From NCBI GenBank assembly GCA_964474295.1, contig CAYYRN010000001.1, positions 45,522 to 109,521 on the forward strand: a DNA stretch of 64,000 nt. Direction: 5' to 3'. Of this stretch, positions 1 through 8,058 are shown piece by piece. This DNA is from SIG575 sp964474295. Lineage in GTDB: Bacteria; Bacillota; Clostridia; Oscillospirales; Acutalibacteraceae. The notes under the pieces are model-generated. The model was not told where the DNA came from, searched no databases, and saw only the letters and a list, made by a program, of their open reading frames with translations. How positions within the stretch are numbered: position 1 is the first letter of the stretch; each line of letters starts with the position of its first letter. A program made the translations under genes and the position numbers.

Positions 1-256
1 CGGAAACGTCGATTTCGCCGTCACCGTTTACATCCGCCTTTTCTTTTTCTTCAGCCGTAAGCGAGCTTTTACCCGAAAGATAGTTAAAAACTATCATAGC
101 ATCGCTGACCGTTACGTCTCCGTCACCGTTTATATCACCTTTTGCGGCAGCAAAGACATCCAAAAAAGTGATGCTTAACACTAAAATAAGAACCGCAAGA
201 AAAGCACTCACGTTACGCTTTGTTTTGCTCACTTTTTTCGCCCCCATAGTTTTCAT
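1..256 (-). CDS. Dockerin-containing secreted protein, 3' end cut by the window edge
   Basis: Read on the minus strand, a signal peptide (basic start, then a hydrophobic run ending near DVFAAA) is followed by two calcium-binding dockerin-type repeats, GDINGDGDVTVSDAM and, about 35 residues later, ADVNGDGEIDVS at the window edge. Asp/Asn at the calcium-loop positions and the spacing match type I dockerin duplicated F-hand motifs. Dockerins bind cohesins on scaffolding proteins, so this product is probably secreted and attached to a cohesin partner, but whatever follows the dockerin lies outside the window. Two in-frame ATGs exist, at 256 and 247. The AGTAGG upstream fits the 247 start better by spacing. 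A dockerin directly after the signal peptide is less usual than a C-terminal one. Confidence 0.7.
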   Translation of the reverse strand, partial: MKTMGAKKVSKTKRNVSAFLAVLILVLSITFLDVFAAAKGDINGDGDVTVSDAMIVFNYLSGKSSLTAEEKEKADVNGDGEIDVS

Positions 257-330
257 TGCCTACTAATAGTAACAAAAAAATTACAAAAAATCAAGGCTTT
301 TTACGAAAAGTTAACAATTGGCATACTGAA

Positions 331-360
331 AAAAGCCGCACTCCTAAGAGTACGGCTTTT
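331..360 (-). terminator. Rho-independent terminator of the 374-1324 lipoprotein gene
   Basis: An 8-bp stem (AAAAGCCG / CGGCTTTT) extended by ACTC/GAGT after one mismatch is followed on the minus strand by six T residues. It starts 14 bases past the stop codon of the lipoprotein gene. Confidence 0.75.
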
Positions 361-373
361 GAGAATCATTAAA

Positions 374-1324
374 TTAGAAAGTAACAGAGTAATCAAGAAC
401 AGCCTTGAGGTTTTTAGCTGTGAATTCAAGACCGAGCTTAATGTCGGCATCTTTAACATAAATATTTACGTTGTAGTGCCATTTACCGCCTGTGACCATA
501 CCTGTTTTCTGATTGATGTTTGCCTTGATTGTGACATCATCATATGTGAGCTTAACGGTATCCTTACCTCTTGAAATTGTAGCACCAAGCTCGTTAAGAG
601 CCTTGTCGAGGTTACCGAGAGTACCGATAGCACGGCCTACGGGGCCTGCACTGCCGTCAGCCGTCGGGCCGTCTGTTTGCTCTTTGATTGTCATTTCAAT
701 AGTGATAACACCGTTCTTTTCCGTTGCTTTGATTGTTTTAACGTCATCAAGCTTGAGCTTGCCTTCGCCGGGGATGTTGTGCGTATCATTTGAATTTCTC
801 TTAAGAGTGCTTTCGATGATGGGAGAAGCAACCTTGAGAACCATTCCCATACCGCCGTCGGCAGTGATTTTACCATCGTTGCCGAGAACCATATTGGAAT
901 GACCTGCGGGAGGATTGCTGGAAGCGTCTGTCTTTACAACAGCAGCGTTGTAGTAATCGATAATTTCCTGCTTTGTCCACTGTGAAACGGGCTTATCTTT
1001 GCTCTCGTTCTGCTTTGTGGGAGTAACCTTATTGTTTTTCTTTGTTGATTTTTCGCTTTCTTTCTTTGTTACTTTTTCCGTAACTGCGTGACCTTCTTTG
1101 TCTGTAACAGCTTCGCCGGATTCATCGGTTACAACCTCTGTAACCTCTTCTGTTTCTTCTTCGCCTTCTGCGTCTGTCTCTTCTTCGCCATCAACATCTA
1201 CGTTTGCCGCAACATTTTCCGTTGTGGTTTCCGCTGTGGTTTCATCATCCGGCTTATCATTACCGCAAGCAGCGAATGACAAGAGCATAGCAGCAGCCAT
1301 AAGAAGTGCTAAAAGTTTTTTCAT
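374..1324 (-). CDS. Large surface lipoprotein with octapeptide repeats (paralogous family member 1)
   Basis: A 316-residue protein of no family I can name. Its N-terminus is a lipoprotein signal peptide with lipobox SFAAC (lipidated Cys about residue 20). Residues about 25-110 form a Thr/Glu/Lys-rich low-complexity stalk with degenerate eight-residue repeats of the type VTDESGEA, VTDKEGHA. The remaining 200 residues look globular and beta-rich and contain no catalytic motif I recognise. It shares the lipobox, the VTDxxGxA repeats, the KxEIIxYxNAA segment after the stalk and a beta-rich C-terminus with the gene at 40075-41132. The fragment at the right window edge looks like a third copy. A role in the cell envelope or adhesion is inference. 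An AAAGGGG site lies 11 bases before the ATG. Confidence 0.8.
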   Translation of the reverse strand: MKKLLALLMAAAMLLSFAACGNDKPDDETTAETTTENVAANVDVDGEEETDAEGEEETEEVTEVVTDESGEAVTDKEGHAVTEKVTKKESEKSTKKNNKVTPTKQNESKDKPVSQWTKQEIIDYYNAAVVKTDASSNPPAGHSNMVLGNDGKITADGGMGMVLKVASPIIESTLKRNSNDTHNIPGEGKLKLDDVKTIKATEKNGVITIEMTIKEQTDGPTADGSAGPVGRAIGTLGNLDKALNELGATISRGKDTVKLTYDDVTIKANINQKTGMVTGGKWHYNVNIYVKDADIKLGLEFTAKNLKAVLDYSVTF

Positions 1325-1368
1325 TTAATATGTTCCCCTTTCAAATATTTTAAGATTAGAACAATAAT

Positions 1369-1397
1369 AATCTACTATAAATTTTGTTATTTGTCAA
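1369..1397 (-). promoter_or_regulatory. Probable sigma-A promoter of the lipoprotein gene
   Basis: On the minus strand TTGACA (1397-1392) and TAGATT (1374-1369) are separated by 17 bases in an AT-rich gap, about 45 bases before the lipoprotein ATG. Confidence 0.5.
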
Positions 1398-1428
1398 TAG
1401 AATATTGATTATAAAACCCTAAAAATTA

Positions 1429-2088
1429 TTAAAAACATTGTTTGAATTTTATAATATCTATAATTTCTTCGGGAATTTTTACAATAAAATCGGCACCCGC
1501 TTTTTCAAGCACGTTTTTATCTCTGAATCCCCAAAGCACCCCTATTGATTTGAGTTCTGCGTTTTTTGCGGTGAGGATATCCGTATCGGAATCACCGACA
1601 AAAATGCAGTCTTCCTTTTCAAGGTGCATTTCTTCAATTGTGCAGTTGACCGCCGACGGGTCGGGCTTCGGCTTTATGCCGTGAGTTACTCCCTTTGAGA
1701 AATCAATCAAATCACCGAAATAGCTGCGGCAAAGTTTTTTTACCGCATCATCATTTTTGTTTGAAACAACGGCGGTTTTAATCCCCGAACTTTTTAAAGC
1801 TTCAAGGCAATGCGTTATTCCGTCATAAGGACGGGTTTTGTTGTTCATATTTTTGCCGTATGCCTCTTTAAAAAGAGTGTAGCACTCATCAAAACGGCTT
1901 TTGCCGGTTTTTTCGGGCAAACTTCTTTCAACAAGCTTTTTCATCCCGTTTCCGACAAACTGCCTTATTTCGTCAATACTTCTTTCGGGAAAACCCGTTT
2001 CGGAAAGCATCTTGTTTACGCTGTCGGACAAATCTTCAAGCGTATCGAGAAGCGTACCGTCCAAATCAAAAATTACAGCTTTCAGCAA
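1429..2088 (-). CDS. HAD-superfamily phosphatase, phosphoglycolate-phosphatase-like
   Basis: A 219-residue HAD hydrolase of the usual length for the Gph/PGMB subfamily. Motif I is FDLDGTLLDT at residues 7-16 (nucleophile and acid Asp), motif II is VVSNK near 109, a Lys follows in KPKPDP, and motif IV is FVGDSDTD near 162. A helical cap sits between motifs I and II. It should remove phosphate from a small phosphorylated metabolite in the cytoplasm. 2-Phosphoglycolate is the default guess, but the substrate cannot be read from sequence. It begins three bases after the rnfB stop codon, so it is the last gene of the apbE-rnf operon. Whether that reflects function or only co-transcription is unknown. 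Confidence 0.85.
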   Translation of the reverse strand: MLKAVIFDLDGTLLDTLEDLSDSVNKMLSETGFPERSIDEIRQFVGNGMKKLVERSLPEKTGKSRFDECYTLFKEAYGKNMNNKTRPYDGITHCLEALKSSGIKTAVVSNKNDDAVKKLCRSYFGDLIDFSKGVTHGIKPKPDPSAVNCTIEEMHLEKEDCIFVGDSDTDILTAKNAELKSIGVLWGFRDKNVLEKAGADFIVKIPEEIIDIIKFKQCF

Positions 2089-2090
2089 AA

Positions 2091-2897
2091 TTATTCACCA
2101 AGATTAATAAGAGTAATGCATTTAACGGGGCAAACATCGGTACATTTGCCGCAGCCGACACATTTTTCGTAATCGACACTTGCTTTGTTTCCCTCAACCG
2201 TAACAGCACCGTATTCGCAAGCTTTCACGCATTTCATACAGCCTATACAGCCTGCTTTACATTCTTTTCTTGTCATAGCTCCCTTATCTCCGTTTTCGCA
2301 AAGAACGGCAGCTTTTGTTTGATGAACAGGCATCAGTTCTATAAGGTGCTTGGGACAGGTGTTTATACACATTCCGCAGGCACGGCACATTGTCGGGTCG
2401 ATTCTCGCAACACCGTCACAAATTTTAATTGCATTATACGGGCAGGCATTAACGCAGTCCCCGAAACCGATACAGCCGTATTGGCACTTTTTCGGGCCTC
2501 CGAAAAGCTGCTGTGCCATAGCACAGCTTTGCACACCTTCGTATTCAAGCTTCGTATCGCAATTTCCGCAGCTTCCCTGACACAGCACGATTGCCGCCTT
2601 GGGTTGAACACTGCCTGCCGCAAGTCCCGTGATTTCCGCAATTTTTAAGGACGCCTCACTGCCGCCGGGAGAACAAAGATTTGTCTCGGTGGTTTCACCC
2701 TTTGAGAGAGCTGCCGCATAACCGTCACAGCCGGAAAATCCGCAGGCACCGCAGTTGGCTCCGGGCAAACACTCTCTTATTTTTTCCGCTTTTTCATCAA
2801 CGGGAACAGCCATAACAACTGAAGCTATTGCAAGTCCGAGACCGGCAACAAGTCCTATCGAGGCAACAATTATGACCGCAATAATTATAGGATTCAT
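2091..2897 (-). CDS. rnfB: Rnf complex subunit B (Fe-S electron-entry protein)
   Basis: A 268-residue protein with an N-terminal membrane anchor (residues 3-30), then the RnfB Fe-S domain (LPGANCGACGFSGCDGYA near 44-61, with a further Cys about 17 residues on). The C-terminal half carries several CxxCxxCxxxCP-type motifs (FGDCVNACP, CRACGMCINTCP, CIGCMKCVKACE, CVGCGKCTDVCP) for multiple [4Fe-4S] clusters. In Rnf complexes RnfB takes electrons from reduced ferredoxin and passes them towards the membrane subunits. It is the last rnf gene, 15 bases downstream of rnfA. It is cut at the usual clostridial end, without a long C-terminal extension. Confidence 0.95.
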   Translation of the reverse strand: MNPIIIAVIIVASIGLVAGLGLAIASVVMAVPVDEKAEKIRECLPGANCGACGFSGCDGYAAALSKGETTETNLCSPGGSEASLKIAEITGLAAGSVQPKAAIVLCQGSCGNCDTKLEYEGVQSCAMAQQLFGGPKKCQYGCIGFGDCVNACPYNAIKICDGVARIDPTMCRACGMCINTCPKHLIELMPVHQTKAAVLCENGDKGAMTRKECKAGCIGCMKCVKACEYGAVTVEGNKASVDYEKCVGCGKCTDVCPVKCITLINLGE

Positions 2898-2912
2898 TAT
2901 GTGTTACCTCCT

Positions 2913-3500
2913 TTAAGCGAAAATGTTTTCGACTACACCGGCAAAGCCGAGGAAGGACATCGAAACAAGCGATGCCGCAACCAGCGTTATCGGCAAGCCT
3001 TTAAGACTTTCGGGGATGTCACTCGATTCCATTCTTCCACGCACACCCGCAAACATAAGCATCGCAACAAGGAAACCGACACCGCCGCCGAGTGAGTTTA
3101 TCATTGATTCGGCAAAGCCGTAACCGTTATCGATGTTGAGCAAAACAACGCCGAGAACGGCACAGTTTGTTGTGATAAGAGGAAGGTAAATTCCGAGTGA
3201 ATTGTAGAGAGGCGGCATATACTTTTTAAGCACGATTTCGACAAGCTGTACAAGTGCCGCAATTACAAGGATAAATACAATCGTTTGAAGATATTCAAGA
3301 CCGAATTTTACAAGAAGCAGATTTATGGGGTATGTAACCGCAGTTGACAAAACCATAACGAAAATAACCGCTATGCCCATACCTGCCGCAGTATTTGTCT
3401 TTTTGGAAACACCGAGAAACGGACATATGCCGAGGAATTTCGCAAGAACAAAGTTTTGTGTCAAAATTGCCGTAAGCAAGATAGAAAAGAAAACTTTCAT
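2913..3500 (-). CDS. rnfA: Rnf complex membrane subunit A
   Basis: A 195-residue polytopic protein with about six membrane helices. LGICPFLG near residue 24 and TTNCAVLG near residue 111 are the two conserved Cys motifs that, with their counterparts in RnfE, hold the intramembrane [2Fe-2S] cluster in Rnf/Nqr complexes. RnfA and RnfE are homologous and pack as an inverted pair. The start overlaps the rnfE stop by four bases (ATGA arrangement), so the two are translationally coupled. Confidence 0.95.
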   Translation of the reverse strand: MKVFFSILLTAILTQNFVLAKFLGICPFLGVSKKTNTAAGMGIAVIFVMVLSTAVTYPINLLLVKFGLEYLQTIVFILVIAALVQLVEIVLKKYMPPLYNSLGIYLPLITTNCAVLGVVLLNIDNGYGFAESMINSLGGGVGFLVAMLMFAGVRGRMESSDIPESLKGLPITLVAASLVSMSFLGFAGVVENIFA

Positions 3501-4210
3501 TTGTCACACTCCTCCTTTTCGGCAGAAGTACAGGTTGCGAACATGGGACAGGCTTTGCAGGAATGAAGCTGTGCTTTCGGTTTGCCCTTTCTTTCGGCAA
3601 TTTTGTTTGCAAGCATAATAAGCATACCGAAAACGAAGAAGCCTCCGGGAGCGAGAATGAAAATCAAAATCGGATTTTCACCGAAAACGGAATCCCACAA
3701 CGGCTGTCCGCCGTTAATAAGGCTAATGGTTATTGTGCCGGTTCCGAAAAATTCTCTGATAAAGCCCATAAGGAACAAGGCTATCGTAAAGCCGATTCCC
3801 ATACCGAGACCGTCAATGGCAGAAGCCAATACGTTGTTTTTGCCGGCAAAAGCTTCGGCTCTGCCGAGGATGATGCAGTTTACGACTATCAGCGGGAGAT
3901 ACACGCCGAGCTGTTCGTCAAGCGAGGGAACAAACGCCTTTACAAGCATTTGAACAATGGTAACAAAAGATGCGATAACAACAATGTAAGCAGGTATTCT
4001 CACCTTTGAGGGGATTACCTTTCTGAGTGCCGAAATCGCTATGTTTGAACAAATAAGTACAATTGATGCGGAAAGTCCCATACCGATTGCACTTTCAACC
4101 GAGGTTGACACGGCAAGAGTGGGACAAGTTCCGAGAACAAGACGAAGAACGGGGTTTTCGTCCAAAAATCCCTTTGTCAGTTCCTTGCCGAGAGATTTTT
4201 TCTCTGCCAT
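3497..4210 (-). CDS. rnfE: Rnf complex membrane subunit E, with a four-cysteine C-terminal tail
   Basis: A 237-residue membrane subunit homologous to RnfA, with LGTCPTLAVS near residue 28 and VVNCIILG near residue 118 supplying ligands for the shared intramembrane [2Fe-2S] cluster. After the last helix (about 186-206) there is a polar tail containing Cys218, Cys221, Cys227 and Cys235 (C-x2-C-x5-C-x7-C). This lies outside the membrane core that defines the family and could bind an extra metal centre. The stop codon's last base is the first base of the rnfA ATGA overlap, and the gene abuts rnfG directly. Confidence 0.93.
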   Translation of the reverse strand: MAEKKSLGKELTKGFLDENPVLRLVLGTCPTLAVSTSVESAIGMGLSASIVLICSNIAISALRKVIPSKVRIPAYIVVIASFVTIVQMLVKAFVPSLDEQLGVYLPLIVVNCIILGRAEAFAGKNNVLASAIDGLGMGIGFTIALFLMGFIREFFGTGTITISLINGGQPLWDSVFGENPILIFILAPGGFFVFGMLIMLANKIAERKGKPKAQLHSCKACPMFATCTSAEKEECDK

Positions 4211-4773
4211 TATTTACCGCCTCCCGTTATTGAATTAAAAGCATCAACGGCTTCGTTGACCGCATTTGTTACTGCTTTTGAAGTTATTGTGGCTCCCGTA
4301 AGAGCTTGAATTTCGTTTTCGCCCGCATTTGATTTTACAACGCTGAACTCACCTGTCGAGCCGACAAAGCGATTTCTGAAATCCGCTTTTTTTGCATTCA
4401 TACCAAGTCCTGCGGTTTCTTCGATGGAAAGAATTTCTATGCCCGTAACCTTTCCGTCAGAACCTATGCCGGTCATAATTTTGATTTCTCCGCCGTAGCC
4501 CTTTGACGATGTTGTGAAAACATATCCCAAAACGCTTCCGCTTTCGTCATACGCTTGAACATATGAAGTTCCGCCGATGTCCTTTACGTCGGAAAACGAG
4601 GAAGCTTCTTCAAAAACAAGCTGTCTTGACTGAATTTCCGCATTTTTGTTGTTTTCTTCGATTTTATCTGCCGTAATCGAATCGGTAACGGCAAGAATCG
4701 CCGTGCAAATTGCGGCAATCAGAAAAAGAGTTACTGCCGGCACCGCAATTTCCTTAAAACTGAATTTTTTCAT
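4210..4773 (-). CDS. rnfG: Rnf complex subunit G (covalent-FMN extracytoplasmic protein)
   Basis: A 187-residue protein with one N-terminal membrane helix (residues 10-30) and an extracytoplasmic FMN-binding domain. LTGATITS at residues 158-165 is the flavinylation motif. Thr162 is the expected covalent FMN site, installed by ApbE, whose gene is at the head of this operon. KGYGGEIKIMTGI near residue 90 is another typical RnfG/NqrC signature. RnfG passes electrons between the other flavin and Fe-S centres of the complex. It overlaps the rnfD stop by four bases. Confidence 0.95.
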   Translation of the reverse strand: MKKFSFKEIAVPAVTLFLIAAICTAILAVTDSITADKIEENNKNAEIQSRQLVFEEASSFSDVKDIGGTSYVQAYDESGSVLGYVFTTSSKGYGGEIKIMTGIGSDGKVTGIEILSIEETAGLGMNAKKADFRNRFVGSTGEFSVVKSNAGENEIQALTGATITSKAVTNAVNEAVDAFNSITGGGK

Positions 4774-5771
4774 TTTGCCTCAGCCTCCTTTTTCTTTTTA
4801 ACCGTTCCGAACGGTTTCGGAGTTGTGAGGTTTTCTATGTGGGGAACAAGTATGTTCATAAGGATAATCGCAAACGATACGCCTTCGGGAAGGTTTCCGT
4901 AAAGTCTGATGATTGCCGTTATTACACCGCAGCCTATACCGAAAATGATTTGTCCTTTGAAATTAATGGGCGAGGTGGTATAATCCGTTGCCATAAAAAT
5001 CGCACCGAGGAGCAAACCGCCCGCAAGAATCTCATAAGCCAAAAACTTAAAGTTAAAGCCGCCCGCAATGAACATAATGACCGCAAATGAACCGACATAT
5101 GCCAAGGGTATTGTAAGCTTAATTACCTTTCTTACAAGCAAATAAACAAGACCTATAATAAGTGCAACCGCACAAACTTCACCCATCGAGCCTGCTCTTT
5201 TGCCGAGGAACATATCAAGCAATGAGGGAAGTCCGTCAAACGAATCGGCGGAAATTTCGCCGCCTCTGAAAATTTCCTTAATTGCATTAAGCGGTGAAGC
5301 TGTTGTTACAACCTCTGTTTTCCAAGACAAAGGGGCGTTCCATTTTGCCATTTCCGTAGGGAATGAGGCAATGAGCATAATTCTTGTTGCCAGCGCGGGG
5401 TTGACGAAGTTCATACCTATTCCGCCGAACATCTGCTTTACGACAACAATTGCGAATATGTCACCGAGTACCACCATCCACAGCGGCATCGAAACGGGTA
5501 CGTTAAACGCAATAAGAAGTCCTGTTACAACGGCACTGAGGTCACCGATTGTCTGATGACGTTTCATCACGATTCTTGCTATGTATTCTGTCAGCACACA
5601 GGTTCCGACAGAAACCGCACTTACAATAAGCGTGCGGTAGCCGAAGATGAAGAAGGATGCGATAAGCGACGGCACAAGTGCAATCACAACATCAAGCATA
5701 ATTCTCGTTACTGTATCTTTTGAGTGGTCATGAGGCGATGCACTGACCGAGAGTTTTTTTTCAAGGCTCAT
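4770..5771 (-). CDS. rnfD: Rnf complex membrane subunit D (covalent-FMN, ion-translocating)
   Basis: A 333-residue polytopic protein of the NqrB/RnfD family with about nine membrane helices. The N-terminal SASPHDHS segment and MATDYTTSPIN near residue 260 are family signatures. The presumed FMN-attachment segment is VTTASPLNA around residues 155-163. The position that is normally Thr is Ser159 here, still within the T/S range that ApbE accepts. RnfD is thought to carry the ion pathway of Rnf. It overlaps rnfC by four bases. Confidence 0.94.
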   Translation of the reverse strand: MSLEKKLSVSASPHDHSKDTVTRIMLDVVIALVPSLIASFFIFGYRTLIVSAVSVGTCVLTEYIARIVMKRHQTIGDLSAVVTGLLIAFNVPVSMPLWMVVLGDIFAIVVVKQMFGGIGMNFVNPALATRIMLIASFPTEMAKWNAPLSWKTEVVTTASPLNAIKEIFRGGEISADSFDGLPSLLDMFLGKRAGSMGEVCAVALIIGLVYLLVRKVIKLTIPLAYVGSFAVIMFIAGGFNFKFLAYEILAGGLLLGAIFMATDYTTSPINFKGQIIFGIGCGVITAIIRLYGNLPEGVSFAIILMNILVPHIENLTTPKPFGTVKKKKEAEAK

Positions 5772-7114
5772 TTTTTAGCGGCCTCCCTTACAACTGATTT
5801 TGCAAGACGCATATACTGAACAAGAGGTTTGCCCGCAGGACACGAATAAGCACAGCTTCCACATTCCATACAGACATTTACGCCGATTTTGTTAAGCCTT
5901 TCGACATCACCGACTTTTGCGTATCTTTCGATAAGCGTCGGCATAAGGCTCATCGGACAAGCCGCAGCACATCTTCCGCAGCGTATGCAGTCACGCTCTT
6001 TTTTCAATGCGGCATCGCCTTTTGCAAAGGCGAGTATTGCATTGTTACTCTTTATCATAGGCACATCCGTTGAAAAAACAGCCATACCCATCATCGGACC
6101 GCCGGAAAGAATTTTTTCGGGTTCTTCCTTGAAGCCTCCGCAAAAATCTATAATTTCCGAAATGCTCGTTCCGATAGGCACTCTGACGTTTTTAGGCTCT
6201 GCAATTGCCGAACCGTCAACCGTCATCGAACGGCTGACAAGCGGACGTCCCGTTTTCATATATCTTGAAATAAATGCCGTACTCGCAACATTCATAACAA
6301 CGCATCCGACATCTGCCGGAAGCTTTCCGGGAGGCACGCGTCTGCCCGTTGCCGACTGCACCATCATTTTTTCGGCACCCTGCGGATAAATCGATTTAAG
6401 CGTCATAAGCTTAACATTGTCTTTAACCTTAAACTCTCCCGCAATTTCCTGCAAGGCTTTAAATGCTTTCGGCTTGTTGTCTTCAATTGCGATTATAACA
6501 TTCGGGATTTCAAGCCACTTTTGAAGAAGCTGAATACCGTAAATTATGTTCTCGGAATTTTCAAGACATTCACGGTAATCGACCGTAATATAAGGCTCAC
6601 ACTCGGCGGCATTTATGATAAGTGTATCGATTTTCTTTTCTTTCGGGAAAGCAAGCTTAACGTGCGTCGGGAAGCCCGCACCTCCGAGACCTACAAGGCC
6701 CGATACTCTGACTGCCTTGATAAAATCTTCCCTCGATTCGACTTTTGGCGGTTCTATCCCCTCGAATTGACGCATTTCGCCGTCCGATTCGATTGTAACA
6801 CCCTTTGTTACAACACCGCTCGGAAGATTAACATCCCCTACGGCAACAACCTTTCCCGAAACGGAAGCATGAATAGGTGCGGAAACAAACTTATCCGTAT
6901 CGCCTACCACCTGACCGACGGATACGATATCACCGACCTTTACGCAAGGCTCACACGGCGCACCGATATGCTGCTGCATCGGAAGTATTATTTTGGAAGG
7001 CGGTGTGATTCTCACAACCTCCAAGTCGGCGGTATTTTTGTGGTGGGAAACGTGAACACCACCCCTTACCTGTTTGACGGCTTTCAAAACGCCTTCAGGT
7101 CTTTTAGAACTCAT
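5768..7114 (-). CDS. rnfC: Rnf complex subunit C (NADH-side Fe-S flavoprotein)
   Basis: A 448-residue soluble subunit. The N-terminal barrel-sandwich RnfC domain (HIGAPCEPCVKVGDIV near residues 49-64) is followed by a Rossmann-like NuoF-type domain with GLGGAGFPTHVK near 141. A C-terminal pair of ferredoxin motifs, CIRCGRCAAACP and CMECGSCAYSCP, provides two [4Fe-4S] clusters. RnfC reduces NAD+ with electrons that come from ferredoxin through the other subunits, or works in reverse. It is the first rnf gene proper, 27 bases downstream of the Gx-family gene. Gene order C-D-G-E-A-B is the standard clostridial one. Confidence 0.95.
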   Translation of the reverse strand: MSSKRPEGVLKAVKQVRGGVHVSHHKNTADLEVVRITPPSKIILPMQQHIGAPCEPCVKVGDIVSVGQVVGDTDKFVSAPIHASVSGKVVAVGDVNLPSGVVTKGVTIESDGEMRQFEGIEPPKVESREDFIKAVRVSGLVGLGGAGFPTHVKLAFPKEKKIDTLIINAAECEPYITVDYRECLENSENIIYGIQLLQKWLEIPNVIIAIEDNKPKAFKALQEIAGEFKVKDNVKLMTLKSIYPQGAEKMMVQSATGRRVPPGKLPADVGCVVMNVASTAFISRYMKTGRPLVSRSMTVDGSAIAEPKNVRVPIGTSISEIIDFCGGFKEEPEKILSGGPMMGMAVFSTDVPMIKSNNAILAFAKGDAALKKERDCIRCGRCAAACPMSLMPTLIERYAKVGDVERLNKIGVNVCMECGSCAYSCPAGKPLVQYMRLAKSVVREAAKK

Positions 7115-7141
7115 TCGACCATCCCTTTCTCCTATGAATAA

Positions 7142-7663
7142 TCAAATTCCTTTGAAAAATTTTGATTGTTTTATAAGTAACGGCATAACGGTTTTTAAAA
7201 CCGAACCGGTAATTATGCCCATCACGACACCGCTTAAAATAAGCACGGGCAAATAAGAAAACATCGCCGCAGTGCCGGTGACGATTACCGACATCAAAAG
7301 CTGTCCGAAATTATGACAGACTGATGATATAACCGCAATGCCGATATATCCCGATTTGTTTTTTGCGAATTTTATCGCAAGGCACATAGCCAAAGTGCTG
7401 AGCAAACCGCCCGCAAGGCTCATAAGAAAGGCTGTGACACCTCTTGAAAGAAGCACAAACACAGACTTTACTGCGGTAATGCACATCGCCGGCAAAAATC
7501 CCATCGTTCCCGCACAAAACATAGTTACTATATTTGAAAGACCGAGCTTAACTCCCGGCGGAAAAAACGGTACTGCGGGCAGCAGATTTTCAAAAAAAGA
7601 AAGTGCAAGAGCCTGTGCCGACAAAATACCGAGCAGTGCGATTTTTTGTGTTTTTGTTTTCAT
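7142..7663 (-). CDS. Gx transporter family membrane protein (Hpre_diP_synt_I type)
   Basis: A 173-residue, very hydrophobic protein with five or six membrane helices. KIALLGILSAQALALSFFE at the start and PPGVKLGLSNIVTMF near residue 35 are typical of the family often labelled heptaprenyl diphosphate synthase component I or Gx transporter, which resembles ECF S-components. It has no isoprenoid-synthase motifs, so the synthase name is misleading. It sits between a NusG_II protein and rnfC in the apbE-rnf operon. From memory, these two families also flank ApbE-type genes in flavin-based electron-transfer loci (EetB-like). A role in moving electrons or a quinone/flavin at the membrane is inference. 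Confidence 0.8.
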   Translation of the reverse strand: MKTKTQKIALLGILSAQALALSFFENLLPAVPFFPPGVKLGLSNIVTMFCAGTMGFLPAMCITAVKSVFVLLSRGVTAFLMSLAGGLLSTLAMCLAIKFAKNKSGYIGIAVISSVCHNFGQLLMSVIVTGTAAMFSYLPVLILSGVVMGIITGSVLKTVMPLLIKQSKFFKGI

Positions 7664-7680
7664 AAATTACTCTTTTCGTT

Positions 7681-8058
7681 TTAATAAACAATTGCATCGA
7701 TTTCCGTTTTCTTTTCGGATGTAACCTTAATTACCACCTTTTCGGGAAGACAAGAGGCAAAATCGCCGTTATTTTCGAGTTCTCCGCTTTGCACGCAGAT
7801 TTTGTCGGGACAGCTTGAATTTTCAAACCGAATTTTACCGTCCTCGGCACAAATGACAACGGAATTATTTTCGCCTGTCACCAACCTTTTTTCTTCCCTT
7901 TCGGTGAGGTTTACCGTATCGATTATTTCGCCGTCAAAATAAATTTCCGCAATCAAATCTGTTTCGGAAGTTTTTTTAAAAACAAAACACAAAGAAATTA
8001 CAACACACAAAAAAATAATCAGAAAAATATCGTTTCTCGTAATCAGCTTTCGTTCCAT
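7681..8058 (-). CDS. NusG domain II-containing membrane-anchored protein
   Basis: A 125-residue protein with an N-terminal anchor (residues 10-28) and a small extracytoplasmic beta domain of the NusG_II family. The motif IRFENSSCPDKICVQSG near residues 75-91 carries the conserved paired cysteines (CPDKIC). Despite the name it has no link to transcription. The family is found beside Rnf and ApbE genes and in flavin-based extracellular electron-transfer loci (EetA-like, from memory). The two cysteines could form a redox disulfide. It overlaps the apbE stop by 16 bases, so the pair is translationally coupled. Confidence 0.82.
   Translation of the reverse strand: MERKLITRNDIFLIIFLCVVISLCFVFKKTSETDLIAEIYFDGEIIDTVNLTEREEKRLVTGENNSVVICAEDGKIRFENSSCPDKICVQSGELENNGDFASCLPEKVVIKVTSEKKTEIDAIVY

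Noticed and set aside
1098..1328. Ser/Thr/Val-rich open frame on the plus strand
   Set aside because: Mirror image of the acidic, Thr-rich stalk of the lipoprotein on the minus strand; no ribosome site. Frames at 41683 and 25056 are the same kind of shadow.
7142..7663. Heptaprenyl diphosphate synthase subunit
   Set aside because: The family is often so labelled, but the protein is a multi-helix membrane protein without any prenyltransferase motif.
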